A stretch of DNA of 64,000 nucleotides from Micavibrio sp. (lineage in GTDB: Bacteria; Pseudomonadota; Alphaproteobacteria; Micavibrionales; Micavibrionaceae), in the NCBI GenBank assembly GCA_021604545.1, contig BQJE01000001.1, positions 665,444-729,443 on the forward strand. Direction: 5' to 3'. The notes under the pieces are model-generated. The model had not been told where the DNA came from and made no database searches. It saw only the letters and a program-made list of their open reading frames with translations. How positions within the stretch are numbered: the first letter of the stretch is position 1; every line of letters begins with the position of its first letter. This document shows positions 1 to 8,318 of the stretch, piece after piece. Position numbers and translations under genes: made by a program.

Positions 1-2309
1 AGTGCATGGGTGAGAACTTCGTCAATCGTGCGCACGGGAACGATTTCCATGCCCTTAATGACGTTGGCGGGAATCTCCGCGAGATCTTTTTCGTTATCCG
101 CAGGGATAAGAACTTTTGTGATTCCACCACGCAACGCGGCCAGCAATTTTTCCTTCAGGCCACCAATCGCCGTGACGTTGCCGCGTAAATTAACCTCACC
201 CGTCATCGCAAGGTCTCTACGAATCTCAATACCTGACAACGTCGATACAATCGCTGTAACCATCGCCGCACCTGCCGAAGGACCATCTTTTGGTGTCGCC
301 CCTTCGGGCACATGAACATGAACCTGCATGTCTTTGAGTTTCTCATAGTCAATTCCGTACTGCGCCGCACGTGATTTGATCAGCATCTCGGCAACCGTCA
401 CGGACTCTTTCATAACTTCCTTGATGTTGCCGGTCGTCGTGACCTTGCCGTCTTTGCCGGGCATGGCAACAGCTTCAACAGAAAGAAGATCGCCGCCTGT
501 TTCGGTATACGCCAGACCGTTTACAACACCAACGCGGTGCTCTTCTTCAATTTCACCGTAACGATATTTTTTAACGCCCGCATATTTGCCGATATTGCGC
601 GGTGTCAGGGAAATACTTTTCTTGCCCTTCATCAAAATATCTTTGATGGCCTTGCGGCACAGATTGGCAAGCTCACGCTCGAGATTCCGAACGCCGGCTT
701 CACGTGTGTAATACTGGATCAAATGACGAATAGAATTATCACTGGCTGAAAATTCATCTTTCTTAAGACCGGCAGCCAGTTTTTGCTTTTTGAGCAGATG
801 CCGCTTTACGATCTCAAGTTTTTCATCTTCGGTATAACCCGAGATACGAATGATTTCCATGCGGTCCAACAATGGCCTTGGCATACCGGCAACACTATTG
901 GCCGTACAAACAAACATCACATCGGATAAATCGTAATCAATCTCTAGATAATGATCGTTAAATGTATGATTCTGCTCAGGGTCGAGAACTTCAAGCAAAG
1001 CCGAGCTTGGATCACCGCGCCAGTCAGAGCCTAGTTTATCAACCTCATCCAGCAAAAAGAGCGGATTGCTGGTCTTGGCTTTTTTCATGCCCTGTATAAT
1101 TTTACCCGGCATCGCACCGATATAAGTCCGGCGGTGACCACGGATTTCGCTCTCATCGCGTACGCCGCCTAGGGACATACGGACAAAATTACGATTGGTT
1201 GCCTTGGCAATGGATTGCCCCAAAGAGGTTTTACCAACACCTGGTGGCCCGACAAGGCAAAGGATTGGCCCTTTGACTTTCTTGGTCCGAAGCTGCACCG
1301 CTAAATATTCAAGAATACGCTCTTTAACTTTTTCTAGGCCGTAATGATCTTTGTTTAAAGTTGTTTTTGCAATCTTGATGTCTTTTTTGACGCGGCTGCG
1401 CTTGTTCCACGGCACATTCAAAATCCAATCGAGATAATTTCGCACCACAGTTGCTTCGGCCGACATCGGGCTCATCTGACGTAGTTTTTTAAGCTCTGTT
1501 TGTGCACGTTCCCGCGCTTCTTTGGAAAGCTTTGTTTCTTCTATTCTTTTTTCAAGCTCGCCAAGCTCGTCAAGCCCATCTTCGGATTCACCAAGCTCCT
1601 TCTGAATAGCCTTCATCTGCTCGTTCAGATAATACTCGCGCTGAGTTTTCTCCATCTGGCGCTTAACGCGGCCACGAATACGCTTTTCAACCTGAAGGAC
1701 GCCAATTTCACCCTCCATAAAGCTATAAATCTTTTCAAGTCTTCCGGCAGTATCAGGGATTTCCAACAGCTCCTGCTTCTGGTCAATCTTCAGAGCAAGA
1801 TGGGAGGCAATCGTATCAGCCATCTTTGGCGGCTCTTCGATCTGGTTGACCGAAACAATAACCTCGGGGGGAATTTTTTTGTTGAGCTTCACGTATTGCT
1901 CGAACTGAGTCATAACGGCCCGCGACAACGCCTCAAGATCATCGTCAACCACCGTCTCATCTTTAATCTCTTCGGCAGTGGCTTCCATATAGTCAGCATT
2001 GTCTGCGAACTTTGAAACGCGGATGCGCTCGCCACCTTCAACCAGCACCTTCACCGTGCCGTCAGGTAATTTCAAAAGCTGTAAGATGGTGCCGATGGTT
2101 CCAACGTCGTAAAGCTGGTCTGCGCCCGGATCATCCTCGGAGGGTGATTTTTGCGTGATGAGCAATATCTGCTTGTCTTCAGCCATGACGTGCTCAAGCG
2201 CCCGCACGGATTTTTCACGTCCAACGAAAAGCGGCACAATCATATGGGGGAAAACAACGATATCCCGCAGCGGAAGAACGGCGTATGTATTGCCTTTTGA
2301 ACCTAACAT
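1..2309 (-). CDS. lon: Lon ATP-dependent protease, 3' end beyond window
   Basis: Cytoplasmic AAA+ serine protease that degrades misfolded and regulatory proteins. The frame is open from an ATG at 2309 to the window edge, giving 769 residues of an enzyme normally near 800, so only a short C-terminal piece is missing. The N-terminal substrate-binding domain is followed by Walker A GPPGVGKT at residues 354-361, then the proteolytic domain with TPKDGPSAG carrying catalytic Ser678 and the downstream GLKEKLLAA segment with the catalytic lysine. Spacing matches E. coli Lon closely. It lies 96 bp downstream of clpP on the same strand. The clpX gene usually found between them is absent. Confidence 0.97.
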   Translation of the reverse strand, partial: MLGSKGNTYAVLPLRDIVVFPHMIVPLFVGREKSVRALEHVMAEDKQILLITQKSPSEDDPGADQLYDVGTIGTILQLLKLPDGTVKVLVEGGERIRVSKFADNADYMEATAEEIKDETVVDDDLEALSRAVMTQFEQYVKLNKKIPPEVIVSVNQIEEPPKMADTIASHLALKIDQKQELLEIPDTAGRLEKIYSFMEGEIGVLQVEKRIRGRVKRQMEKTQREYYLNEQMKAIQKELGESEDGLDELGELEKRIEETKLSKEARERAQTELKKLRQMSPMSAEATVVRNYLDWILNVPWNKRSRVKKDIKIAKTTLNKDHYGLEKVKERILEYLAVQLRTKKVKGPILCLVGPPGVGKTSLGQSIAKATNRNFVRMSLGGVRDESEIRGHRRTYIGAMPGKIIQGMKKAKTSNPLFLLDEVDKLGSDWRGDPSSALLEVLDPEQNHTFNDHYLEIDYDLSDVMFVCTANSVAGMPRPLLDRMEIIRISGYTEDEKLEIVKRHLLKKQKLAAGLKKDEFSASDNSIRHLIQYYTREAGVRNLERELANLCRKAIKDILMKGKKSISLTPRNIGKYAGVKKYRYGEIEEEHRVGVVNGLAYTETGGDLLSVEAVAMPGKDGKVTTTGNIKEVMKESVTVAEMLIKSRAAQYGIDYEKLKDMQVHVHVPEGATPKDGPSAGAAMVTAIVSTLSGIEIRRDLAMTGEVNLRGNVTAIGGLKEKLLAALRGGITKVLIPADNEKDLAEIPANVIKGMEIVPVRTIDEVLTHA

Positions 2310-2405
2310 TATTGCTTAAACCTTATGCCTAACCGGTACCTGAAACCCCTAGTATAGGGTGCATTTATTAATCTATGCTTAACTTAATTTTACCCCAGAA
2401 AGTCT

Positions 2406-3053
2406 TTATTTTTTCTTATCATCATCGGCCGGTTGCTCAGGTCTTTCCTCAACAACACTGTCGATCAGGCCGAAAGCTTTGGCTTCGTCCCCACTCATAA
2501 AGTTATCGCGTTCCATGGCTTTTTCAATGGCTGGGAGCTTCTGACCGGTATGTTTTACGTACATATCGTTCAAACGGGCCCGTAAACGCAGTATTTCCTG
2601 GGCCTGGATCTCAATATCTGTCGCTTGCCCACGGGCACCACCAGAAGGCTGGTGGATCATAATCCGGGCACTGGGGAGGGCATAACGCTTGCCTTTCTCA
2701 CCTGCCGTTAACAATAAAGAGCCCATGGAAGCTGCCTGGCCAATACATACAGTTGAAACCTGTGGCTTGATATATTGCATGGTGTCATACATCGCCAGCC
2801 CTGATGTCACCACACCACCTGGTGAGTTGATATAGAAGGAAATGTCTTTTTTGGGGTTTTCAGACTCCAGAAACAATAGCTGAGCACAGATCAGGCTCGA
2901 AACATGATCATTCACTTCGCCGGTGAGAAAGATAATCCGCTCCTTCAACAGCCGGGAATAAATATCAAAAGCCCGCTCGCCACGATTGGTTTGCTCGATA
3001 ACGGTGGGCACAAGGTGATTGTCGTAAACTTCAAGGGGATCGCGTTCGCTCAT
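2406..3053 (-). CDS. clpP: ATP-dependent Clp protease proteolytic subunit
   Basis: Barrel-forming serine peptidase that works with ClpX or ClpA unfoldases. The sequence shows the GQAASMGS nucleophile motif (Ser109), MIHQPSGG with His134, and ERDNF with Asp183, completing the triad. The frame extends five codons further to an ATG at 3068, but that codon has no ribosome-binding site. The ATG at 3053 is preceded by GGAAAGAAG at good distance, so 215 residues are preferred. The C-terminal tail (about 15 residues) is acidic and ends in lysines. It sits upstream of lon. An unknown gene and repeats separate it from tig. Confidence 0.96.
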   Translation of the reverse strand: MSERDPLEVYDNHLVPTVIEQTNRGERAFDIYSRLLKERIIFLTGEVNDHVSSLICAQLLFLESENPKKDISFYINSPGGVVTSGLAMYDTMQYIKPQVSTVCIGQAASMGSLLLTAGEKGKRYALPSARIMIHQPSGGARGQATDIEIQAQEILRLRARLNDMYVKHTGQKLPAIEKAMERDNFMSGDEAKAFGLIDSVVEERPEQPADDDKKK

Positions 3054-3129
3054 TTTGCTTCTTTCCATTCATTACTAAAGGCAAGGAAACCGTATCGCGC
3101 CCGGGTGGTGAGTTCAAGCCTGTAATTTG

Positions 3130-3249
3130 GCCTATCAACTATATAATACAATTAACACGCCCGTCACCCCGGACCTGATCCGGGGTTTGTGCCGCCAGAG
3201 AGTCCACAGGCATAAATCCCGGATATCGCTACGCTCTTCCGGGATGACG
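3130..3249. repeat. Palindromic intergenic repeat, GTCATCCC family, copy 1
   Basis: The core starts CGTCACCCCGG (3162-3172) and ends CCGGGATGACG (3239-3249), forming inverted termini with internal dyads. A 20-bp upstream flank (3130-3149, beginning GCCTATCAAC) recurs with two mismatches at 3944-3963 before the second copy. The two copies therefore form long direct repeats around the unknown gene at 3391-3885. The rest of the 337-bp stretch between clpP and that gene holds an isolated TTGACA at 3302-3307 without a convincing -10 box. Confidence 0.75.
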
Positions 3250-3390
3250 ATAAAAGGTCTGTTCAAGGCCCAATAACAAAACATACCACAACAAATATTA
3301 CTTGACATAATTTTGCAGTGCGGAGCTTAAGGTTTGGTTAATAGTATCAATATAGAATAGTCATAACAAAAATAGATGAAGAGGTGTGTT

Positions 3391-3885
3391 ATGACAGGAG
3401 CAGCTTACGGGGCGGAAAAGACTATTAAATATATATTGAGATCGATAGAAGACGGGGTTACTACAGCTTCCGGCCTTGTGACCGATGCTTTTAACGAGCA
3501 TGTGAGTTCTCTGCCAAAATATTCAAGGCGCTTGGAAATGGAGTTTCCGATAGTAATAAATGGCACGGAGCATAAAACTCTTGATGAAGCTAGGCAGCCT
3601 TTAAAAGATATGATTTCGGAGGCCATGGGCGTTGAGTTTCAAGGTGACGTAACCACTGACGCAAAGATTGCAATTCATGGAGAGTACTTTGGGCCAAATA
3701 TCTTGCAGGAAAACGCAGAACCGACATATGTAGAACTACATTTCCGTGATGCTGATACATTAAGCACTTTCGTTGAAAATGCTGGACTAGATGTAGATTA
3801 TAGTAATAACCAGGTCGGCATGGATGGCAATAATGTAAATCTTGAGGGCAATGCTGATTTAACTATTCTAGGCTTTACCCGTTAA
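3391..3885 (+). CDS. Hypothetical protein between tig and clpP
   Basis: Unrecognised soluble protein of 164 residues. Translation probably begins at the ATG at 3391, preceded by GAGG seven bases upstream; an in-frame ATG five codons earlier lacks such a site. There is no signal peptide and no membrane segment. The N-terminal third is helical in character; the C-terminal half has alternating polar and hydrophobic runs rich in Asp and Asn, as in a small beta-rich domain. It is transcribed opposite to both neighbours and is flanked by two copies of a palindromic repeat. Base composition is more AT-rich than tig or clpP. This context fits an inserted accessory gene, but no function can be assigned. 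Confidence 0.75.
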   Translation: MTGAAYGAEKTIKYILRSIEDGVTTASGLVTDAFNEHVSSLPKYSRRLEMEFPIVINGTEHKTLDEARQPLKDMISEAMGVEFQGDVTTDAKIAIHGEYFGPNILQENAEPTYVELHFRDADTLSTFVENAGLDVDYSNNQVGMDGNNVNLEGNADLTILGFTR

Positions 3886-3943
3886 TTTAAGTATTTTTTA
3901 TTTCTGTTTTGTACCAAGCAGCTTTGTTCAAGTATGGAATGTA

Positions 3944-4098
3944 GCCTATCAACCATATTATACCCCCTGTCATCCCGTTGGCGCTTCGGCGGAGCCGAAG
4001 CTCGCACAAACGGGATCCAGAAAAGACAGCCAGCTTTGCTGGCTGTCTTTTCTGGATCCCCGCCGTTTTAGCCTGCTGCGCAGGCCGCGGGGATGACG
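3944..4098. repeat. Palindromic intergenic repeat, GTCATCCC family, copy 2
   Basis: The element runs from the shared 20-bp flank at 3944-3963 through GTCATCCCG to GGGGATGACG ending at 4098, immediately before the tig stop codon. Inside are three dyads: GCTTCGGC/GCCGAAGC, a perfect 23-bp inverted repeat with a 3-base loop (4012-4034 and 4038-4060), and GCCTG/CAGGC. The central hairpin could act as a transcription terminator for tig, although no clear T-run follows it. Confidence 0.8.
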
Positions 4099-5565
4099 TC
4101 AGGAGGCTTTTTTCTTAGCTGTGGACTTCTTTTTAGAGGCGGCAGGCTTTTTGGCCGCTTCCTTGGATGAATCCGATTTTTTGGCTGTAGAGGCCTTTTT
4201 CTTCGTTGCCGACTTCTTCTTCGGTGCTTCGTCCTCTTCTTCCTCGGCTGTCAGTTCCTCAACCGTTACCGAAACTTCCTTTACTTCCGCCAACTCTAGA
4301 ATAAAATCGACGACCTTGTCTTCAAACAACGGCGCACGAAGACTTTCCAACGCTTGCGGGTTCTTTGAGAAGTAATCAAAAACTTCCTTCTCTTGACCCG
4401 GGTATTTCTGCGCCTCTGTAATCACAGATTTTTGCAACTCAGGATCGGAGATTTTAATATTGTTGCTGTTGCCCACTTCCGACAGGATCAACCCCAAGCG
4501 CACACGGCGCTCGGCAATTTGCTTAAGCTCAGCTTTTTCATCGTCAGAAAGATCAGGTGCATCTTCCCCAGAATCTTGTTGAGGATTTTGCTGGCGCTCC
4601 ATTTCGATTTGCTGAATAATATTGTTATATTCCATATCCAGCATACCGGGCGGCACTTCGAAATCATGATTGTCATCCAGATGGTCGAGCAGTGCTTTTT
4701 TTAGCTTTAAGCGGCTATGAGCGGCAAATTCCTTGCTCATCTGCTCTTCTACAGCTTTTTTAAGAGCCGCTAGATCTTCCATTCCAAGTGACTTAGCAAA
4801 CTCATCATCGATCTTGGCTTCGGCTGGTTCACGAATTTCTTTGATGTCGCAATCAAAAATCGCATCACGCCCAGCGAGATCAGTGGCACCATATTCTTTG
4901 GGGAAACTAACTTTAACTTCAACTTTTTCGCCAGCCTTTGTACCTATCAACTGATCCTCAAAGCCAGGAATAAACTGGTTACTACCCAGTTCCAATTGGT
5001 GCCCATCCGCTTGCATGCCATCATGCTCAACATTGTCATCGGCTGTTCGACCACTAAAATCAAACACCAGAATATCGCCCTTCTTGGATGCACGATTCCC
5101 TTTAATCGGCTCGGAAGATGTGCGCCCCTCAGCAATACGCTCAAGCGCCTCAGTCACGGCCTTATCATCTGGCTTGGCGACAGGCTTTTCCAGCTTTACG
5201 CCTTTAAAGTCCTTCACTTTAAATTCAGGCAAAACTTCGACCTTCATCGCATAGACGAGGTCTTTGCCCTCATCAAAGGATTTAACCTCGATATTGGGCT
5301 TCATAGCAGGCCGCAGCTTTTTGTCTTTCATAACTTTGACAGATGTGTCATTGACGGCCGCTTCCAGCACCTCGCCCATGATGGCTTTACCGTATTTTTG
5401 CTTGAGGATCTTGAGTGGCACCTTACCAGGACGAAATCCCGGCATTTTCATGGTTTTACCGACTTCCTTAAGGCGAACATCAACACGCTTGTCGATATCA
5501 TTGGCTTTAACCGTCACTTCAATTTCGTGCTCTAAGCCATTCTGTTTTAATTCTTTTACCTGCAT
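4099..5565 (-). CDS. tig: Trigger factor with lysine-rich C-terminal tail
   Basis: Ribosome-associated chaperone and peptidyl-prolyl isomerase that receives nascent chains. The 488-residue product has the N-terminal ribosome-binding domain with the PGFRPGKVP signature near residue 45, an FKBP-type PPIase domain around residues 160-245 (FIPGFEDQLIGTKAGE), and the helical C-terminal chaperone domain. The family is usually about 430-450 residues. The extra length is a tail from about residue 440 made almost entirely of Lys, Ala, Ser and Glu with repeated KKK and AKK units. The tig-clpP-lon order is the classical one, but an unknown gene and repeats have been inserted after tig and clpX is missing. 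Confidence 0.96.
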   Translation of the reverse strand: MQVKELKQNGLEHEIEVTVKANDIDKRVDVRLKEVGKTMKMPGFRPGKVPLKILKQKYGKAIMGEVLEAAVNDTSVKVMKDKKLRPAMKPNIEVKSFDEGKDLVYAMKVEVLPEFKVKDFKGVKLEKPVAKPDDKAVTEALERIAEGRTSSEPIKGNRASKKGDILVFDFSGRTADDNVEHDGMQADGHQLELGSNQFIPGFEDQLIGTKAGEKVEVKVSFPKEYGATDLAGRDAIFDCDIKEIREPAEAKIDDEFAKSLGMEDLAALKKAVEEQMSKEFAAHSRLKLKKALLDHLDDNHDFEVPPGMLDMEYNNIIQQIEMERQQNPQQDSGEDAPDLSDDEKAELKQIAERRVRLGLILSEVGNSNNIKISDPELQKSVITEAQKYPGQEKEVFDYFSKNPQALESLRAPLFEDKVVDFILELAEVKEVSVTVEELTAEEEEDEAPKKKSATKKKASTAKKSDSSKEAAKKPAASKKKSTAKKKAS

Positions 5566-5588
5566 TATATTTTCTTTCTATTTATCTC

Positions 5589-5674
5589 TTCTCGCCCGCC
5601 TTCACTTCGTTACGGCGCGGCATCCGCTTCTCTAACCCTTCGCCGCATCGCGCCGAAGCGTAAGCGAAGGCGGA
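5589..5674. repeat. Palindromic element at the tRNA-Leu 3' end
   Basis: An imperfect palindrome starts CGCCCGCCTTCACTTCG and ends GTAAGCGAAGGCGGATGG, directly against the encoded CCA of tRNA-Leu. The same right-hand end (GCGAAGGCGGATGG) abuts the CCA of tRNA-His at about 6697-6710, so the two elements belong to one family that sits at tRNA 3' ends. Confidence 0.65.
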
Positions 5675-5760
5675 TGGTGCGGGTGAGAGGACTTGAACCT
5701 CCACGGCCTAAGCCACTGGTACCTAAAACCAGCGCGTCTACCATTCCGCCACACCCGCAC
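5675..5760 (-). tRNA. tRNA-Leu (anticodon TAG)
   Basis: Read on the minus strand, the 8-base run GTGCGGGT at the 5' end is complementary to ACCCGCAC at the 3' end, followed by an encoded CCA. The anticodon loop TTTAGGT sits between CTGGT and ACCAG, giving TAG. The long variable arm and 86-base length are those of a class II leucine tRNA. GGTTCAAGTCC marks the T arm. Confidence 0.97.
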
Positions 5761-5812
5761 AAACGTTCCATGGGCCATAACCGCCCCTAAAAACCAGAAA
5801 ACCAAAGGAAAT

Positions 5813-6580
5813 TCAAGATAAATCCCTTAAAACGTCAGGAATAATATCGGGAAGATCACTGGCCACCAGCCCCACCCCAAAGCGTCTTGCTGCTTCACCA
5901 TGTATCCAGGCGGCGGCGCAGGAGGCCCAGAACGGCTCTATTCCCCCCGCGACAAGCCCTGTAATCATACCTGCGAACACATCCCCTGTCCCAGCTGTAG
6001 CCAGCGTTTCCGGGGCATTATCATTGATTACAACGCGCCCTTCTGGATGGGCTATAATAGTATCATGTCCCTTAAGAACGATAATGGCGTTAATCTCCTG
6101 AGCCGCTTGTTGCGCCCTCATCAGTTTTGAACCCTTTATATCTGGAAAAGCATGCGTAAACTCCCCTTCATGAGGGGTTAGAATATAATTTTCTTCCAGT
6201 CTTTTTGGCAAATTTTGCAACGCATCCGCGTCCAGAACCGTTGGGCGTTTAGATTTATACTCTGGCTCGACACTCAGACCACCAGACCCGTAGAGTCTGG
6301 CTGTGACCCGCTCATCGTCCCAGGTTAAATCATCACGCACAAGAATATGAGGCTTCAAAGTTTCGCGATATATATTGGCCGTTTCTTCATTGGCCAGGAC
6401 AGTTACCAGCCCCGCCCCCATTCTGGCACAGCTTTCAGCTGCCAAACGCGTAGCGCCTGTGAGCACTGGCGCTCCATAAATAACCGCATGGCCATAATCA
6501 TATTTATGACCATCAACCGTTTTGCGTGGCAAACGCTCCTGCCATAAATCAGGGTGATTGGTTAGAGCTTCATGTGCCAT
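5813..6580 (-). CDS. nnrD: ADP-dependent NAD(P)H-hydrate dehydratase
   Basis: Repairs hydrated NADH and NADPH, using ADP to drive dehydration back to the active cofactor. The 255-residue protein is the ribokinase-like YjeF C-terminal domain alone. It carries the KYDYGHAVIYG start, LTPHEGEF in the middle and the ATAGTGDVFAGMITG nucleotide/catalytic motif near residue 200. The N-terminal epimerase domain (NnrE) that is often fused is missing, so epimerase activity must be encoded elsewhere. The start has an AGAGG site upstream. It lies between two tRNA genes and is divergent from glnA. Confidence 0.9.
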   Translation of the reverse strand: MAHEALTNHPDLWQERLPRKTVDGHKYDYGHAVIYGAPVLTGATRLAAESCARMGAGLVTVLANEETANIYRETLKPHILVRDDLTWDDERVTARLYGSGGLSVEPEYKSKRPTVLDADALQNLPKRLEENYILTPHEGEFTHAFPDIKGSKLMRAQQAAQEINAIIVLKGHDTIIAHPEGRVVINDNAPETLATAGTGDVFAGMITGLVAGGIEPFWASCAAAWIHGEAARRFGVGLVASDLPDIIPDVLRDLS

Positions 6581-6599
6581 ATGTGGCCTCTGGAAGAAA

Positions 6600-6723
6600 A
6601 TGGGGCGACCGACCCGCCTACGCTGCCTTGCAGCTTCGGCGCGGTAAGCGCTCTATAATTGCTTATCATGATCACTCGTCACGCCGCAGCCTCAAAGAGG
6701 CGAAGGCGGATGGGGCGACCGAC
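6600..6723. repeat. Element bounded by a 14-bp duplication of the tRNA-His 3' end
   Basis: The 14-bp sequence ATGGGGCGACCGAC occurs at 6600-6613 and again at 6710-6723, where it forms the real 3' end of tRNA-His. Between them lies about 96 bp of partly palindromic sequence starting CCGCCTACGC and ending GCGAAGGCGGATGG, the same end seen beside tRNA-Leu. The arrangement resembles a target duplication or a miniature element inserted at the tRNA 3' end. Confidence 0.7.
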
Positions 6724-6787
6724 GGGACTTGAACCCGCGACGACTCGGATCACAACCGAGTGCTCTACCAACTGAGCTACGGTCGCC
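6711..6787 (-). tRNA. tRNA-His (anticodon GTG)
   Basis: On the minus strand the acceptor arm GCGACCG pairs with CGGTCGC, preceded by an encoded G-1 and followed by C73 and an encoded CCA. The anticodon loop TTGTGAT between CTCGG and CCGAG gives GTG. Presence of G-1 and C73 is the normal bacterial state. A large group of Alphaproteobacteria (Rhodobacterales, Rhizobiales, Caulobacterales) has lost it, so the gene carries taxonomic information. Confidence 0.97.
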
Positions 6788-6878
6788 ATAGCATTTCAGT
6801 TTGTTTTCTCTAGACGTTTATGGTAGCTAAGGTCAAGTTTTCAATGACAATAATGACCATAAATGAAGGGAAGTTTCT

Positions 6879-8309
6879 GTGGCAGCCAAACCCTTAAAGT
6901 TCAAAACAGCCAGTGATCTGCTAAAATTTATTGCTGAAAATGGCATTCAGTTCATTGACTGCAATTTCACCAATTTACTAGGGAAATGGCAGCATACAGC
7001 CCAGCACGCCAGTGTTTTTGACAAGGATATGATTGAAAATGGCATCTTCTTTGATGGCTCCTCAATTGCCGGTTGGAAGGCCATCAATGAATCCGACATG
7101 AATTTAAGGCCCGATATCAGTAAAGTCTCTATCGACCCCTTCGCAGCCCAGAACACCATCAAAATATTCTGTGATGTTTATGAACCCTCGACGGGAAAAC
7201 CATACAACCGTGACCCTCGTTTCATTGCCAAATCGGCCGAAAACCACCTGAAGAAGCTTGGGGTTGGCGACGCGTCCTATTTTGGACCTAAAGCAGAGTT
7301 TTTTATCTTTGAAGATGTTAAAATACATATGGATATGAACAAGGTTGGCTTTGAAATCGACAGCCCTGAAGGCCCATATAACAGCGGACGCCACTATAAC
7401 GAGGGTAATACAGGCCATCGCCCCCATGTAAAAGGCGGCTATTTCCCTGAAAGTCCTGTCGATAGTCTCTCTGACATTCGTGGTGAAATGGTAACCGTCA
7501 TGCAAAGCATGGGGCTTAGTGTTGAAAAGCATCACCATGAAGTTGCGTCAAGCCAGTGTGAAATTGGCTTTGAACATTCAACCCTAACTGACAGCGCCGA
7601 CAATGTTCAGATTTACAAGCATGTGGTTCACAACGTCGCTCATAGCTATGGCAAAACGGCCACCTTTCTACCTAAACCTATTTACGGTGATAACGGTTCC
7701 GGTATGCATTGCCATCAATCGATTTGGAAGGCCGGCAAACCTGTTTTTGTCGGTGATGGTTACAACGGCCTTTCAGAAACGGCGCTTTATTACATCGGCG
7801 GCATCATCAAGCACGCCCGCGCACTCAATGCTTTCACCAACCCGACAACCAACAGTTACAAACGCCTTGTGCCAGGCTATGAAGCCCCTGTCCTGCTTGC
7901 CTACTCCGCACGCAACCGCAGCGCCTCCTGCCGTATTCCACAGGCCGACCAGCCAAATGCAAAACGTGTTGATGTTCGTTTTCCAGACCCCGCAGCCAAC
8001 CCCTATCTAGCCTTTGCCGCAATGTTGATGGCTGGACTGAATGGTATCGAGAACAAAATTCATCCTGGCGATGCCATGGACAAAGATTTATACGATCTTC
8101 CTGAAAAAGAATTAGCCAGTATTCCGACCGTATGCGGCTCTTTGCGTCAGGCTCTGACAGCGCTGAAAGACAATCATGATTTCCTTCTAAAAGGAGATGT
8201 CTTCACCAAAGATGCTATTGATGCCTATATCGAACTGAAGATGGAAGACGTGGAAGCATATGAAACCATGATCCATCCGATCGAATATTTCATGTACTAT
8301 TCCTGCTAG
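6879..8309 (+). CDS. glnA: Glutamine synthetase type I
   Basis: Forms glutamine from glutamate, ammonia and ATP and is the central step of ammonia assimilation. The 476-residue product starts at GTG, with GGGAAG upstream. It shows the N-terminal beta-grasp with FFDGSSIAGW, the catalytic metal and substrate segments (FGPKAEFFIFED, NGSGMHCHQSIW), and NRSASCRIP. Tyr405 in KDLYDLP is the expected adenylylation site, suggesting control by a GlnE-type adenylyltransferase. In most alphaproteobacteria glnB directly precedes glnA; here the upstream gene is tRNA-His and no PII gene is present. Confidence 0.97.
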   Translation: MAAKPLKFKTASDLLKFIAENGIQFIDCNFTNLLGKWQHTAQHASVFDKDMIENGIFFDGSSIAGWKAINESDMNLRPDISKVSIDPFAAQNTIKIFCDVYEPSTGKPYNRDPRFIAKSAENHLKKLGVGDASYFGPKAEFFIFEDVKIHMDMNKVGFEIDSPEGPYNSGRHYNEGNTGHRPHVKGGYFPESPVDSLSDIRGEMVTVMQSMGLSVEKHHHEVASSQCEIGFEHSTLTDSADNVQIYKHVVHNVAHSYGKTATFLPKPIYGDNGSGMHCHQSIWKAGKPVFVGDGYNGLSETALYYIGGIIKHARALNAFTNPTTNSYKRLVPGYEAPVLLAYSARNRSASCRIPQADQPNAKRVDVRFPDPAANPYLAFAAMLMAGLNGIENKIHPGDAMDKDLYDLPEKELASIPTVCGSLRQALTALKDNHDFLLKGDVFTKDAIDAYIELKMEDVEAYETMIHPIEYFMYYSC

Positions 8310-8318
8310 GAGAACACC

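Noticed and set aside
1500..2015. A 171-residue plus-strand reading frame inside lon
   Set aside because: It is antisense to a well-supported gene, lacks a ribosome-binding site and has the composition of a shadow frame.
1..2309. Possible frameshift or pseudogene in lon, since no complete reading frame is closed here
   Set aside because: The frame is open and in register from the ATG to the edge of the window, with all catalytic motifs intact. The gene simply runs off the end.
3302..3307. Complete sigma-70 promoter for the gene at 3391
   Set aside because: The -35 box is perfect, but no acceptable -10 hexamer lies 16-19 bases away, so it was noted only as a -35-like element.
5264..5635. A 123-residue plus-strand frame over the tig start
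   Set aside because: It is antisense to trigger factor and has no independent support.
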